Origin: Biancaea sappan
Lineage: Eukaryota > Streptophyta > Magnoliopsida > Fabales > Fabaceae
Direction of reading: 5' to 3'
Assembly: GCA_037074585.1 (NCBI GenBank)
Contig: CM073493.1
Coordinates: 42,495,501-42,559,500, forward strand
Length of the DNA stretch: 64,000 nt
A model generated the notes under the pieces. That model was not told the DNA's origin. It saw only the letters and a list, made by a program, of their open reading frames with translations, and ran no database searches. Positions 12,401-25,431 of the stretch are shown one piece after another (the stretch's first letter is position 1; every line of letters begins with the position of its first letter). The position numbers were made by a program, and so were the translations under genes.

Positions 12401-13263
12401 GTCTGTGAAGACACAAACTCACATGACAAGACTCTCGAGTAAGGCTTCCATGGAATCATAGATCTATAGGGAGGACTGTTTGTGTGATATGTGTATATGG
12501 TTTTGGGTGTGTAATAACATAAGTTCTTATTCGAATAATTTATTTTTGTGTTGTGATTGTGGGTATGATGGCAATATGGAAGCCTGGATTGAGCTTGACT
12601 CCCGAAGGGTAACCTGCCAATCATGGAATATCACCCACAGGTTGAATGATGCCTTAAGATGGGGTGCATATATTTTATATTATTGCAAGATATGCATGTG
12701 GTTTGTGTTCGTGGTATGTATAATGTAAAGTGTAGGATTAATGAAGTTAATGAATGAGAGGTAGCATACAATGGTCTCAAAAATAAGCTCTGCGTGAGTT
12801 GAGAGCAAGATACTATATCGTGCATATGCTTCCGGGGCGACAGGATATCATATGGGGCAATTATCTCGAGGGCATTTTTATATTTATGCATTTGTATGTG
12901 GATGCTTTGGGGTTGAGTGGTAGATGAACTTATGTGTTGTAGGTACTTAAGCCACCCCAACTTCCTTAAGTTTGCTTGTGGTAATAGTTACCAGAATATC
13001 ACAGATATAATGCCTTCTGAGGCTTTTTGTGAGAAACTTTATGTTTTGCGTTTTGATCATTAAAGTAATTTATGCTCATTCCTGAGTGAGGGAAGTTATA
13101 GAGCTCTACAGTATATCGAAGCTATATAACAACTGGGGATCTTAGTTTCCAGTTTGGTTTCGGAGAACGTGGGGTTTTGTGAGTGGTAGTATATATGCAC
13201 GATTATTTTGAGGCTTGTGATGAGTTTTTGAATTCAGGGGACCAAATTCTTTTTAGGGAAGAA
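9492..13263 (+). other. Family A interior, non-coding
   Basis: About 3.8 kb between the LTRs. The primer-site relic TGATATTAAAGG (9495-9506) sits three bases after the LTR, against the expected TGGTATCAGAGC complementary to initiator tRNA-Met. Open frames up to 128 codons exist on the minus strand (12238-12624), but none shows capsid, protease, reverse transcriptase or integrase motifs and none is in the element's sense. A purine tract (AGGGAAGAA, 13255-13263) ends the region, preceded by GGGGACCAAATTC, the block that also precedes the right LTRs of families B, C and E. Confidence 0.75.
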
Positions 13264-14613
13264 TGTATTACTCGTCAATTTTGGAATCACGTCATTAACG
13301 GTATTACAGTTTTTAAAATGAAAATTTTCATTATTTTTAATGGAAATATTTGGTCGTTTTTAATTTTTTCATATTTAATTTATTCTTTTTAAATATTATT
13401 TATTGAAATGGAGATAAATAATTAGACCGGGTGTTTTACTGCAGATGATATTTTTGAGAGTTGAGGAAAGACTAGAGGGAAAGGAAATTTCATGGAAATG
13501 GTGTTAGGGACAAGGGATGGAGAGAGAGTAATTATGAGGCATAGAGGATTTGCTGCTATTAAGGTTAATTGAGAATTGTCTCAAGATAAAGTAGTAATTT
13601 CACTATGGACAGATATATATAAGCGGCCCCACACCTTTTTCCTCATTTTTCTTTCTCTCTCTTCACCCGCTCTTCTATCTTCCTTCTCTCTGCCTCACCC
13701 TCTCCACTCCAAATCATCCAACGTGCTTTGGAGAGTCTTTCTCTAGTGATAAGGTGAGTCATTGATGGCCAAGTAACCTAGGGAAAGCAAGGAATTGAGG
13801 TAGGAATTCTAATTTCTCAAACTTTTCCCTATTTTATAGTTCAAAGGCTATTTGGGGTAAAATCAAGTTTGTGGCTTCGATTGTCAGTTAAAATTGGGTG
13901 TTTTGCTGTCTAAATGTTCCTTAGACATCAAGGATGAGAACCCGTGGAAGAAATCATGACAAACGATAAAGATCTGGCTTGATTTGACCAAAACTGAGGC
14001 CAAATTATAAAGTCAGGATTGTGGTACCTTAGGCTCTAGGGGCGCCACACTTCAGAGGGAAGAGTAAGCCATGGCGCCTTAGGTGCCAAGTATGTGTGTG
14101 GCACCTAGTGCCAGCCATATCTAGGTTCTTGGTCCATCTTTCAAATTACCATAACTTCTTAATCCAGACTCCGTTTTTAACAAACTGTATATCGTCAGAA
14201 AACCTTTCGAGTCTAGTTTCCAATGGTATAAGATTTGCTTAAAAAATCCTTACTGGTTAAGAGTTATGACTAAATGAATGACCAAAGGTCAGGGTTAGTG
14301 GTAAGGATTTTCCTCGTTTTATTTATTTATTGATTTGGGTTGATTCCAAGTGACTTGGGAACTTCATTGGCTTCATCTCCCAGGATTTCTTATATGGTAA
14401 ACCTTGTTGGCACCGATGTGAATAGGTGACCTTGCCATTTATATTTTTATTAAAAATTGGCCAAGTTTAACATAAATCCCATTCACACTATAGTTAGAAA
14501 TAAATCAAGGAAATTCCCTAGTTAGTGTTAATAACGAGATTAAGGAATTTCTTTGAATAGATGTGATACGTATTATGAGATGTTTGTGTATGAATGCATT
14601 AGATGTTTGTTTG
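13264..14613 (+). repeat. Family A right LTR, first part
   Basis: Begins TGTATTACTCG, a mutated TGTAATACCC. TATATATAAGCGG lies at 13614. GGCGCC is intact at 14041-14046 and 14073-14078. Relative to the left LTR about 97 bp (matching roughly 7451-7547) are missing near 13545. It is cut by the solo LTR at 14614 and resumes at 16804. Confidence 0.88.
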
Positions 14614-16803
14614 TGTAATACCCGCTAATTTTGGAATCACGTAATTAGCAATATTACGTCTGTGGTAGTGAAAATTTTCACTTATTGTAATAGAATTATT
14701 GGGTTAATTCTAATTTTTCATATTTAATTTATTCTTTTTGAATATTATTTATGGAAATGGAGATAAATAATTGGAATGAGTATGTTATTCCAGATAATAT
14801 TTTTAAGAATTGACGAAAGATAAAAGGAAGAGAAAATTTCGTAGAGATATAGTTGAGAGATAAGGAATAAAGAGAGAGTAGTCATAAGGCAGAAAGAGGG
14901 ACTAAAGTGAAATAAGGAACCATATGTCCCTTAGAATATAAAAAATAACCAAATTGGAGAAATTACAAGTTTGTCATCACTAAGGTTAACTGAGAGTTAC
15001 CTAGGGACAAAGTAGTAACTTCAGCCTAGGCTGTCCCACCTCTTTTTCTTCATTTCTCACTTTCCTCTCTCTCCTCTCTTTCTCTCTTCCTTCTCTCTAC
15101 CTTTCTACCCAAATCCTCAACGAGCTTCAGAGAACCTTTTTTCATTGGTGGGGCTAGTCATCAATGGCCAAATAACCTAGGGAAAGAAAGAAATCGAGGT
15201 AGGAATTTTGATTTCCTGAACTTTTTCCTAGTTCTAGGTTTGAGGGTATTTGGGATAAAATTGAGATTACGGCTTCATTTCTCTATTAAAATTGGTGATT
15301 TTGGTATCTAAATACTCCTTAGACATCAAGAATGAAATCCCATGAAAGAAATAATGGAAAACGGTGAAGATTTGGCCAGATTTGAGCCAAATATGTGAAG
15401 AAATCACAGAGTCGTGGCACCCCAGGAACCACCCTTAAGGGGAAAAGCTTGGTCCTAGTGCCCTAGGCGCCATGTGTTTCACCTTAGGAACTAAGCACTT
15501 AAATTTGGGCAGAAAGTTGAGCATTTGGAGCCCTAGGCACCATCCATCAGACAACCTTCTTAGTCTATTTTCAAATGGTTTTATATCCTTCGTCCAGACT
15601 CCACTTTTAGCAAACTTTATATTGTTGGAAAGCTTTTGAGTCTAGTTTCCAATGGTGCAAGATTTTTTAATCCTTACCAGTTAAGAGTTATGACTAAAAG
15701 AATGACCAAAGGTTGGGGTTATTTATAAGGATTTTCCTTGTTTTATTTAGTTATTGATTTGGGTTGATTCCAGGTGACTTGTGAGCTTCTTTGACTTTGT
15801 CTCCTGGGACTATTTATGTGATAAACCTTATCAGAATTGAGGTGAGTGGATGACCTTGCCATTTAAGTTTTATTAAATTATTTGGCCAAGTCAATATAAA
15901 TCCTATTCACACGATAGTTGGAAATTCATCAATGAAATTCCTTAGTTAGTGGTACTAACTAGACCAAGGAATTTCATTGAATGATTGTGGGAATTATTTT
16001 GTGGAATTGGAGGTTTTATGTTTAATTGTATTTAAAGTGGTGAATTGATGTGGAATGTGTCGTGAGATGTCTGTGTGGAAAATACATTGCATATCATCAT
16101 TTACATATTTATATTATGAGAAGTGAAAAGTGTGAAAATAAAGAAGGAAGTTGCCCATTGTATAATACCACTGAGTGGTGTCAATGGGAGTGCATATACA
16201 TTGAGGGTTGGTCTTCAATGTGATGTAGAAAAGAGTGGGAAATGCATCATGCATCATGCATTTTGTTATGCATATTTATTTATGCTTTTGTTTGTTAGAA
16301 GATTATTTTATGAATTGATTTGTGAGATTGTAAACTTGCATTGAATCGTGGATTTTGGATACATGGTAAGGTAAGTTATATATATTTCATATTATACTAA
16401 TATATATTGGTAGTATTTATTCTAATTATGGTAGTAAGGCTAGTGTCTATACTTATGCTATGTTTTATTACACAGTCATTTACTCACTAAGTTTTCATAA
16501 ACTCACGCTCTCTATTGTTGTTTTTAGTTTTAGCAGCTAAAAAGGATAGGAAAATCGTTGGAGGTTAGTGGCTTGGAGACATACTCCATTTAGTCAGAGG
16601 ATTCTAAATGAACCAATAGAAATGCTCTGTAATCCTATAGGCCGCCTAGGTCCTATTATATCTAGAGGAGTTTATTTATTTAATTGTAATTTACAATTTG
16701 TATAGTTGTAAATATTAGGATTATTCAAGGAAATGTACGGGCTACCATTGAGGTATCCCTAAACTGTATATTAAGTAATGTGGCCAGTTTTTAGGGCGTT
16801 ACA
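14614..16803 (+). mobile_element. Family A solo LTR nested in a family A LTR, TSD GTTTG/ATTTG
   Basis: 2190 bp, from TGTAATACCC to GGGCGTTACA. It is flanked by GTTTG (14609-14613) and ATTTG (16804-16808), one transition apart; the uninterrupted left LTR of the host reads ATTTG at this point, which confirms the insertion site. The TATA box found in the other family A LTRs is deleted here: around 15020-15045 the sequence jumps from the pre-TATA block straight to GTCCCACC. One GGCGCC remains at 15466-15471. Confidence 0.9.
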
Positions 16804-17606
16804 ATTTGAATGCATTATATATTATTATTTACATATTTATACTATGAGAAAGAACTGGCTAGTAACCTATGGATGTGGTGATTCTTGGGTAGAACGTCGG
16901 AGAGTGGGAACAGAGGGGTGGAATTCTGAAATAAACCCACTGAGGGGTGGTCTTCATGTATTTTTGATGTGGATGTTTACTTATGCATTTATATGTTTAA
17001 GGATTATTTTTAATCATTTTGTGAGAACGTAGACTCGCATAGGAGCCACAGATTGTGGCTACACAATACGGTACATTTTATTTTATTATTTCATGCTTTT
17101 ACACGCTGGTGGTATTTACTCTAATTATGGTGTGAGGTTAGTATTTGTACTTGTGCTTTGTTTTATTGCACAGTCACCTGCTTACTGAGTTTTCATAAAT
17201 TGATGCTCTCTATTGTTGTTTTCAGATTTAGCAGCTAAGGAGGATGGGAAAACTGCTAAAGGTTAGTGGCTTAGAGATATACTCCATTTTGTGGAGGGTT
17301 CTTTACGAACCAATTTTTGGGCTATATGCCTCTTATAATGCTTTGTAATCTCATAAGCCATCTAGGTTTTATTGTGTATTAGAGGTTTAATTATTTGGCT
17401 ACAATTTACTTCGCCATTGAATTGTGTATATATATGTTTCCCGATATTGTGGGAAATAAGAAAAAGTATTTTGTAAATTTATTTTGTTGTAAATTTACAC
17501 TTTTTTAGTTGTGGATATTAGGGCTATTCAAGAATGAAAGGGCTACCACTGAGGTATCCCTAGGTTTTGTATGTTAAGTAATATGCCCAATTTTTGAAGT
17601 GTTACA
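16804..17606 (+). repeat. Family A right LTR, second part
   Basis: Continues the right LTR after the nested insertion, matching the left LTR from about 8570 onward, and ends GTGTTACA before the target duplication ATGCT. It has only a short TA run where the left LTR has (AT)37. Confidence 0.88.
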
Positions 17607-17611
17607 ATGCT

Positions 17612-18318
17612 ATCTTTTGTGTCAAGGACTTCATTACTTATATTATGATCTAATCTTCATTTTATGAATATGAACATAAATAATAAAGAAAACCTCTTTG
17701 AATTAATAACTGAGTTTGTACATCTGATGCTAAAAGTGATTTCCTTTTAAAGTACCTTTCTAATAGTTAGGTGACCCTCCTTCCACTCAACATGCATAAT
17801 TAATTGTTAACTTACTAATTACGACCCAACTTGTAGTTTAGACATGCCATCTCAAATAAGTCACAAAAGAAGTTATTCAAAAAATGCCAACGCATCGTCA
17901 AAACATAACATGTACTCATGTATTTTCAAGTTTCAGTTTTGTCGGGTTAATGTCATCAACCACATCAGTCTTATTGGATCATTCCCTCAACCACATATAC
18001 ATACATACATACATACATATATATATATATATATTGCACTTGGTTCCCCCATTATCCACCACAAAGGTAATAAAATTTAACTAACAAGGATTAGATCACA
18101 CACATACATGGGTATAATTTGATTTTAATAAGGGGTGCACAAGACACTATCTCATCACTTTTTATGCCATTTCAAGTACCTTTATATTATTCCAGCAATT
18201 ATAAAATTAGTCAAAAATTAATTCCACCAAAATTCATGCACCCTATATGTTTCATTTACCACATAGCATTCCCATCTGCAAGCAAAAGTATAGTTATTAA
18301 GTCAAGCATCACTTGTAT
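17612..18318. mobile_element. Possible Ty1/copia relic, part 3
   Basis: Resumes the host sequence left at 7164. It is non-coding and AT-rich, with a compound (ATAC)n(AT)n microsatellite at 17996-18034. The short frames over the microsatellite are artefacts of the repeat. It ends in TGTAT (18314-18318), the left target duplication of the family B element. Confidence 0.3.
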
Positions 18319-19972
18319 TGTAATACCCTAGGTGTTACTGTGCAATTAAAAAAGGGCATAATTATGGGGATGAAAATTTTTCGCGAAATAAGGAGCTTCA
18401 ACTAGGCAAACAAAGAGCCCTAAGGTTCAATAAGGAGTAAAGCATCTCATTGGTTAAGTAAAGTTCCAATGAAAAGGAAAAACATTGGTAATGAGTATAA
18501 GAAGTACGTCTAAGGACTAAAGTGAAAAAAATAAAAAATATGAAATATTCTTGGGTGATTACCAAATAGGAACTCGTGAGGGAGAATAGACCTTATGAGG
18601 ATGAAATTTGCGAGCTTGGTACTTTAAAGTTGTTGGTTTAAGGCTAAAGTGGAACTCGAGACACCATAAGGGACCAAGGTGAGATAATGAGGGATTTTGG
18701 TATTCATCTAAAAAGGGATTAGGAAGATCAGTATTTTATAAAGTGTATTTGGGTGCCCTAGTGATTATCAAGTTATTTTATTACCATATAAAATACTAGT
18801 CAATTGTTTGCAAGGAAAGACTAACTTAAAGAAAAATAAAGTGGGTCTCACACATTACTTTATATTCACTCATTCTCCCTTATTCTTTTATTTCCCTCCT
18901 CTTCCTCGCTATATCTCTCTGTTCTAGTGCCATGAACCTTCCTTCTCCCACCAAGCTCTAAATTGCTCATCACCGATGAGAAGACGGACCTCTAGCGAGC
19001 CACAACACTTGGAAGGCAAAGAGATTTAGGTGAGTTTCTCTCCTTTCTATTTCTTCTTGGCATTTTCGGATTTGTGGGTAACGATGTGGAATTTGGGCTT
19101 GCTTCTAAAGTTTAGAGCTTGGTTAATAATTTAAAACCCTCTAGGAAGACGATTATTAATGCATTTAGAGCCAGAAATTTATGAATGTGGCAAGGTTAAG
19201 AATGGATTTCAAGAGTTAGAGGTAATAGAGAAAAGTTAGGGTTCGAAGTTGGGAAATTTATGATTCTAGCTTATAACCATGAAATTTTCTTGGGGTTTTA
19301 ATGCTATTTTGATCCTAGAACATTAGGAATGAAACCCCATTGAAGAAATTATGACAAATGGTGAAGATTTGATGATTTTGGATTGAAAGTCCTAAGAAAC
19401 CGAGGAAGGAGTTGAAGGACGAGTGGTGGGTGCCCAGGGTGCCAGCCTTGGTGCCTCAAGCATAACAGCTACTCGAGAGTCTTTGTGTTGGCACCCGCAG
19501 TACTAGGCTTGGCGCCTAGGCACCAACACCTGAAGCTTACCTTGTGACTTAGGGAAGCTGTGGCGCCAAGCTGGGGGTGCCAAGGCCTGAGCATGAGAAA
19601 AATGCATGGCTTTCAGGTTCTCAGATGATTCTTCATGTCTTGTAGGCTTTCATCATGACTTGAGGCTAGGCCAGGGCATTTCTCATAGGCCACATGCACT
19701 TCAAGAACAAGGTGAGGGAACTTGCTACCTATCTTGGTAGTTTCTTATATATATAAAAATGTATGTTATCACCTCAATTAAACTAGGTCATATGAGATAA
19801 GATATAATAATGAATCACTAAAGGCTTAGGAGTCCCTCACATGAGTTAAAAAAAACCAAGCTAATGGGATGGCTATACATAGTGAAGAAAACAAAAAGCA
19901 TACATGGACTTGACAATAAATTGCTATGAGTACAATGTGTTACTATAGAAAATTGTATGTCTATTCCTATGC

Positions 19973-20025
<53 letters not shown>

Positions 20026-21390
20026 AAGTTGTAAACACTCATATGGTATTGAACATACAAGCTTGTGAGATAGGAGTGTAGGCCTTCCTAAAGTAAGTAA
20101 AGCTACCTTAATCCACCCAGTAATTCGTATGCATTTGAATAAAGGTGATATGTACTCGATGACATGATAATCCTTGATGTATGGTATAATGAGAATCCAA
20201 GGAATAATTTGCATATGAATAATGTCATGGTTCACGATGATGAACAAGGTAGATTTATCATGGTATGTAATGTACATGGCTATTGGTAGCGCAGAAGGTG
20301 AACCTTTGAAACTGACGAATGTATTTGTGGTATAATGTTAAGTGAATATGTTGACATTGTGTTACGTATATGTATGTGTTTGATTGATTTTGCGCACAGT
20401 TGTGCTGCCTAAGATCTCTTAATGATTTGCGCACAATTATGCTGGCTAAACTTTTTGTATGTGATTGATTCTCCCGTAATCCCAAAGTCATGGTGAAGGG
20501 CTAGGTTGAGTAGGACTAACAATGACCCCAGTAGTGAAAGTGGCTTGGCAGGCCTTCAGTCCACAATATCATATTTAGCAAAAAGGCTTAGGGGGTTAAA
20601 TTTCCCTAATGACTCGATTTTCTTTGAGAAGGCTTGGTGGGTTACCAGAGCCGATCATGGCAATGGCCTATAGCGACCCAATTGACTAAGCATGTATGAC
20701 AATAATATGTTATGTTTATAAGTATGACCTTGATGTTAACGCAGTACAATTTAATACTTGTATTTGAACATGTACGATAAGTTATAAACAATATGTTATG
20801 TTAGCATGTTGCCTTATGTTATGAAGAGATAATTTCATGAGAATATTGAATTCATGAATTTGCTATGTGAATAATCAGACGCTCATGCATTCATCACAAG
20901 TAAATTATTTCTTGTATTATGTGTAGTTTTTTGCTTCTATTGTGCAAGACTGTTTATGGTAAGTCAAGTGGTTGACTTACCCCTTCATAGTTTTAGGTAC
21001 AGAAGACTGCATAGTCAACATCGTATGAGGCAAGAGTACCTTCCTGTTGTTTGGGTAAGGTATAGTACCTTAGAGTCACATTGAATTAGGTAATCTTAGT
21101 AGAGCTCTGTAATTAAGTAGGTTGTGCTACGATGTGTAGGAACTAGGACAAAGTTATGAAATGTAATTATAATCATGAATGAACTAAATATAAAGATATT
21201 ATTTAATTGATTGCTAATCTATGAATGAAAAGGAAATTTAGTTAGTTTTAGCTGCAAATTCAATTTGAATTTAATCTAAAGAAAGTTAAGTAAATGAACA
21301 GTTTATGAGTTTTAAGTAAAGTTTAGACTGGTGGTGGTATGGGCTAGGCACTGTCCACGCCAGTCATATTCCCAGTTTTAGGTCATGACA
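18319..21390 (+). repeat. Family B left LTR
   Basis: 3072 bp. A weak TATA candidate (TTTATATTCACTC, about 18858) is conserved in the right LTR near 25973. The GGCGCC cluster at 19427-19580 includes intact hexamers at 19511-19516 and 19562-19567. Three spaced GGCTT units at 20542, 20585 and 20631 (43 and 46 bp apart) suggest an old short tandem repeat. Confidence 0.92.
19973..20020. repeat. (AT)10(GT)14 microsatellite
   Basis: Twenty bases of AT followed by 28 of GT. The right LTR (30718-30735) has the AT run but not the GT run, so the GT expansion is specific to this copy or was lost in the other. Confidence 0.95.
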
Positions 21391-24300
21391 AAGTTGGTAT
21401 CAGAGTAATGGTTTTAGGTCTCTTACCAATTATAGAGCAAGATAACCTTAGTGGGCCCTCCTCTATAGTTATAGACCCAGGCACAAATCTAAAGAGACGG
21501 CACCACCAAAGGCCCTATAAGATGTTTCCTTATTTCCTTTTGTGTCTTATCCCTTTTGAGGAATATGTTGAGTCCATTAGTGACTCAAGGTCTATGTTTC
21601 CCAACATTATTTGCAATGTCTTATGTTTCAAGATTATAAGAAGGAGATTGAAAGTAAGTATTAGTTCACTGCCTAAAGAGGGGTAGAGGACTCATGGGTG
21701 AACCCCATTGGGAAAAGCTTTGTCTAAAATCTTGAATTGTATAAGCTCTATGGTGAAAAAAGGAATTTGTAAGGACTAGCAAGTTTTAGGAATTCAATCC
21801 ATCTATGCTCTCCTATACAACAAACCCGAAGGAACCCTAAAGATACCTTCAAGTAAAGGAAAGAGTCAAGAGAAACTATTTAGCAAGATAAGGATTAGTA
21901 AAGAAGGCTTTCATAAGTAAACAAATTAAAAGTTAATCTTGCACATCTTGTTGAATAACCAAGGATTCAATGTGTGGGTCCAACTTCATAAAATCCCAAG
22001 AGGAGAGTATTATTAGTAATCAAGCAAAGAGCTATAAAGACATAGAGGTTGTATTACGAGTATAATCTAAGACCTTGGTAGTTGTCATGATTTCTAAATC
22101 AAGGAAACGTGAAGCCACATGTTGTCCTAGGAGATAAGGAAAGAAAGAATCAAAGTTTAAAGGGATAGAGAAGAAGAGATAGTGTTTGGGTATTTTAAAG
22201 AAGGAAAGGCACTCATAAGTATATGGACAGACCTAAAATGATATTGGAAAAAATCTTGAATCAATGCTTGATTTCAGTCTTTTAAAATAATTATGGATGT
22301 CAAACCAAGTGCTGAGGCTCTTAATAAGTAAGGATGAGTGTTAGAATAAGGTAAGGGGCAAAAAATCACAGGTTCTGGAAGCATTTTCAAGTCATAAAAT
22401 GGTTGTTTAGTCATAGGCCTTCCAAGCACCAATCTTGGCACCCAAGGCATCTAAGTAACCGAGAGTTTAGGTCTTGCCATCCCAGGCGCCCTAACCTGAA
22501 GCAACCTCCCCAGCACAGGACATATGGTGCCCATGACGCCAGAGCTGGCACTCAAGCACCACAGTTTGATGGATGCTTATAAGCAAGTTGTTGGTAGTTT
22601 ATTTTACATTTGAGCCCATATACAACAAGCAAGATTCATCAGTTGCCTATTAAATGTAAGAGGAAATGTTTAGAGTACCTATGGAAAGAGACAGGTGGTT
22701 AAGCATGCACCCAATTATAATAAAAGTGTTGATGTTTTCATGGTTGAATGCTTAGTGATGTATGAGTTTTGCTTTCTTAAGATATGAGTCCTCACCTACA
22801 AGATTCCGTAAAGCTACCAAAGTTCTATGGTATTTAGTGTGGCAATGGTAATGTCTGGATAGGAAGCCAAAAGAGGAATGGTTACAGTAACATAATTACT
22901 TTGGGGGTGTCTTGTGTTCTGAAGTAGAGATTAGATGTTCAGGCCAAGAAATTGAGTTTTGTGCCACATTTAATGTGGTATAAGAAAATTAGCTAAATGG
23001 TTGACCTTACCTTACCTGGAGGAAAAGTTGAAAGATACTCGAGCAAAGTTAGTCCAAGTTTTTTGAGAATCCTCAGTCCTATTCAGACTCTATAAGCCAA
23101 AGTAAATATGAAAACAAGTGCAATGTAATCTTGTGGAGAGATCAAGAATATAAAGGAAAATAGAAGGAACATATGTGAGTGAATCTCATGTCCCATTCTT
23201 TAAGAGAATGAGGAGTTTCTCGAAGGTGTTAACTAACATACCAAGTAATGTTAGTAATGGAACATCTTCATCTTCTATCAATGGTTTCTGTTATGACTAC
23301 AAAATAATATAGCTAATGTCATCAGCATCAAGAAAGTTTCAATAGTTTGAAGTAAATGCTCTTAATCAATCGATACAGGAGTTAAAAATGAACTTTAACA
23401 ACTGAAAAGCACAAGTTATTGATTACAAGAATAGTGAGGCTCGAGTCTGAGTACTCAGTGCCAAAGTCTGTTGGGAGAACCAGGGGTGTTAAAAGGTGTG
23501 GTTAGTGTCAATTGTCCTAAAATGGAACTAAAAATTGATATGATCAAGGCAAGAAAGTCTTGTCTTGAGGAATGACAATTAAGTCTAGGGGGAAGTTTCA
23601 AAGAAATTTTACTTCTTTTCTTTCAAGGGAAAGAGAGCATGATAAATGGTCTAGCTAGACAAAATGAGCATTAGACGAAATGTTGTGTGACTCTTGTGGG
23701 AAATTCAATGATGACATAATGAAAAGTGGAATTAGGGATGGACTTTTATGTACCACCTTTCCAAGGACTGGTTGGAGCCACTAGAACCGCTGAGTCGCCC
23801 AAAATTGAGTTTGAGGTAACTTGTAGTATAATGGTCGTCACAGGCCGTATTCTCTCAAGGAGCCTTACTTTTACATTGCCTAATTTATTATTCTTACACT
23901 AATCTATACTAATTACCTAATTACCTCTGGGGGTAATTGCAAAATTAAAGATTAAAACAGAAAATATATAGTAGCTAAACAAAACAGAAACTTAACAGAA
24001 CATAGAAACGAAATTACAATAAACACAAAAATGCAATCAGCCATAGAGTTCCTAGAGTTGCAACTATCATCATTCTTGTCTTTGATTTAATTATAATGTC
24101 CTCTTTCATTAGGGTTTCTAACTAATATTTTCAAGAGACTGCCTAGAACTAGATTACACATAAGTTAAACCTAACCCATATGCAATCTGATTAAGCTCAG
24201 CCTAATCAAGTTAGATAATCATCTAAGCTAGTCATTTCCATTCTACTACTATACTAACTCATATCAAAGCAAGTATTATCATAAAAATCAGAGGAGAAAC

Positions 24301-25431
24301 CAAAACAGAAATGGAATAGATGAACAACAAAAAAACTTACTAATTGCTCCAAAAATTCAGGTTACATCTCTAGTTCATCATAGACTAATTACAAGAGACT
24401 TTTTAGCCTTCTATGGAGGCCAAAATACACAAAAAAAGGGGGGGGGGTGAAACCTCTTAAATGTAAAAGAAAAATGGAAGAAGAGAGGTCTTTAACAAGT
24501 GTAAAATGGCTTCTAATGGTCCCTTTGTAGCTGCTGCAAGAGAGAAGGACAAAAATGAGCTTCTAGTCAACTCCATGTGCTGTCCCTTTCTCTCTTTCTG
24601 TTGTTCTACCTTTTTCTGATTTGCTGATAGCTTTTTCTGCTGCTGCTACGTGTTGTTTCTGTTACTTTTTTTTACTAGAGAATGCTTTCTACTGTTGCTT
24701 TTTTATGCTGAAGTATGGGCCCTACTGGTCCAGTCAGCCCTAGTCAAAGCCTAATCAGCTGCCATGTCATCAAATTCATCTATGTGGCATCCAAGTCAGC
24801 AAAGTTTATTCTCCAATAATTAAATTTGCAAATTAGACAGAAGGATTAATGGATCTCTAATCAATTAATCTCATAAAAATATAGAATTAAACCATATTAG
24901 TTCTTTAATTATTTTAAACCCATTAATTACCAAAATATAATATAATTGGAGAGTTCAAAATATTAAAATGGCAATAGGACTAAGATAAGGACTAAATTGC
25001 ATATAAAAATACCCAATATCAAGGACTAGAAGTATCCCAAAGAAGCACTGCGAGCATAGTGACACAAACTATAGCACTAAGGAAGGGAAGTCAATCAAGG
25101 TGCGAACCTTGTGATGAAAGTCGTTCAGGGCTAGTGAGGACTTGACCGTTCTCACTTAGTGAACCATGAGGGTTAATTACAGAAGACTTAAGAGATGATA
25201 AGGAAAGAGCTTATTTATAGCAATGGGGTCTAAAGGTAAAGGTAGAAGTGGACCTACGCATCAAGAAAGATATAGGAAACATGTGAGACTGAGGGACGCT
25301 CTTGTAAAAGCCACAAAGGGGTAAGCTTAGCCCATAAGTTAGCCATTCATGTGTAAGGGAAGATATGAATATTAAGCAATTTCTTAAATAATGTTCAAAT
25401 TTAGGGACCAAATTTCTATAAAGGGGAAGTA
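21391..25431 (+). other. Family B interior, non-coding, with primer site and polypurine tract
   Basis: TGGTATCAGAGT (21395-21406) differs by one base from the expected tRNA-Met primer site. The next 250 bp resemble the leader of the family C element (40164-40380), but where C continues into gag, B does not. GGCGCC occurs at 22485-22490 inside a tract of GGCACC-like motifs (about 22424-22560). The purine tract AAGGGGAAGT (25421-25430) follows the block GGGACCAAATTTC. The interior is interrupted by the solo LTR at 23769-25021. The 92-codon frame at 21408 lies over the leader and shows no recognisable domain. Confidence 0.8.
23769..25021 (-). mobile_element. Inverted solo LTR, TSD AGGAC
   Basis: Starts TGGTTGGAGCCAC and ends CCAATATCA; AGGAC stands at 23764-23768 and 25022-25026. 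At 1253 bp it has no interior. The left end aligns with the element at 63196. An A7G10 run lies at 24431-24447. Orientation is inferred from comparison with related LTRs in the window; the family is not Tekay-like and may belong to the Athila/Tat group, which I cannot confirm. Confidence 0.88.

Larger units (their letters stand above)
7165..17606 (+). mobile_element. Family A LTR retrotransposon, full length, non-coding interior, TSD ATGCT
   Basis: Two homologous LTRs (7165-9491 and 13264-17606, the second split by a nested solo LTR) enclose a 3.8-kb interior. ATGCT stands at 7160-7164 and 17607-17611. A decayed tRNA-Met primer site follows the left LTR and a purine tract precedes the right LTR, giving plus orientation. 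The interior has no gag or pol that I can recognise, so the element is either a large non-autonomous derivative or decayed beyond recognition. Without the nested insertion it would be about 8.25 kb. Confidence 0.9.

Noticed and set aside
12238..12624. 128-codon minus-strand open frame, the longest in the window
   Set aside because: It lies antisense in the family A interior, overlaps other frames, and shows no domain, signal or conserved motif; its length is within chance expectation for 64 kb.
19818..20277. Minus-strand frames rich in His-Thr and Tyr-Ile repeats
   Set aside because: Translations of the (AT)10(GT)14 microsatellite in two frames.
21408..21686. 92-codon plus frame after the family B primer site, as a gag start
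   Set aside because: It aligns with the untranslated leader of family C upstream of its gag and has no capsid or zinc-knuckle features.
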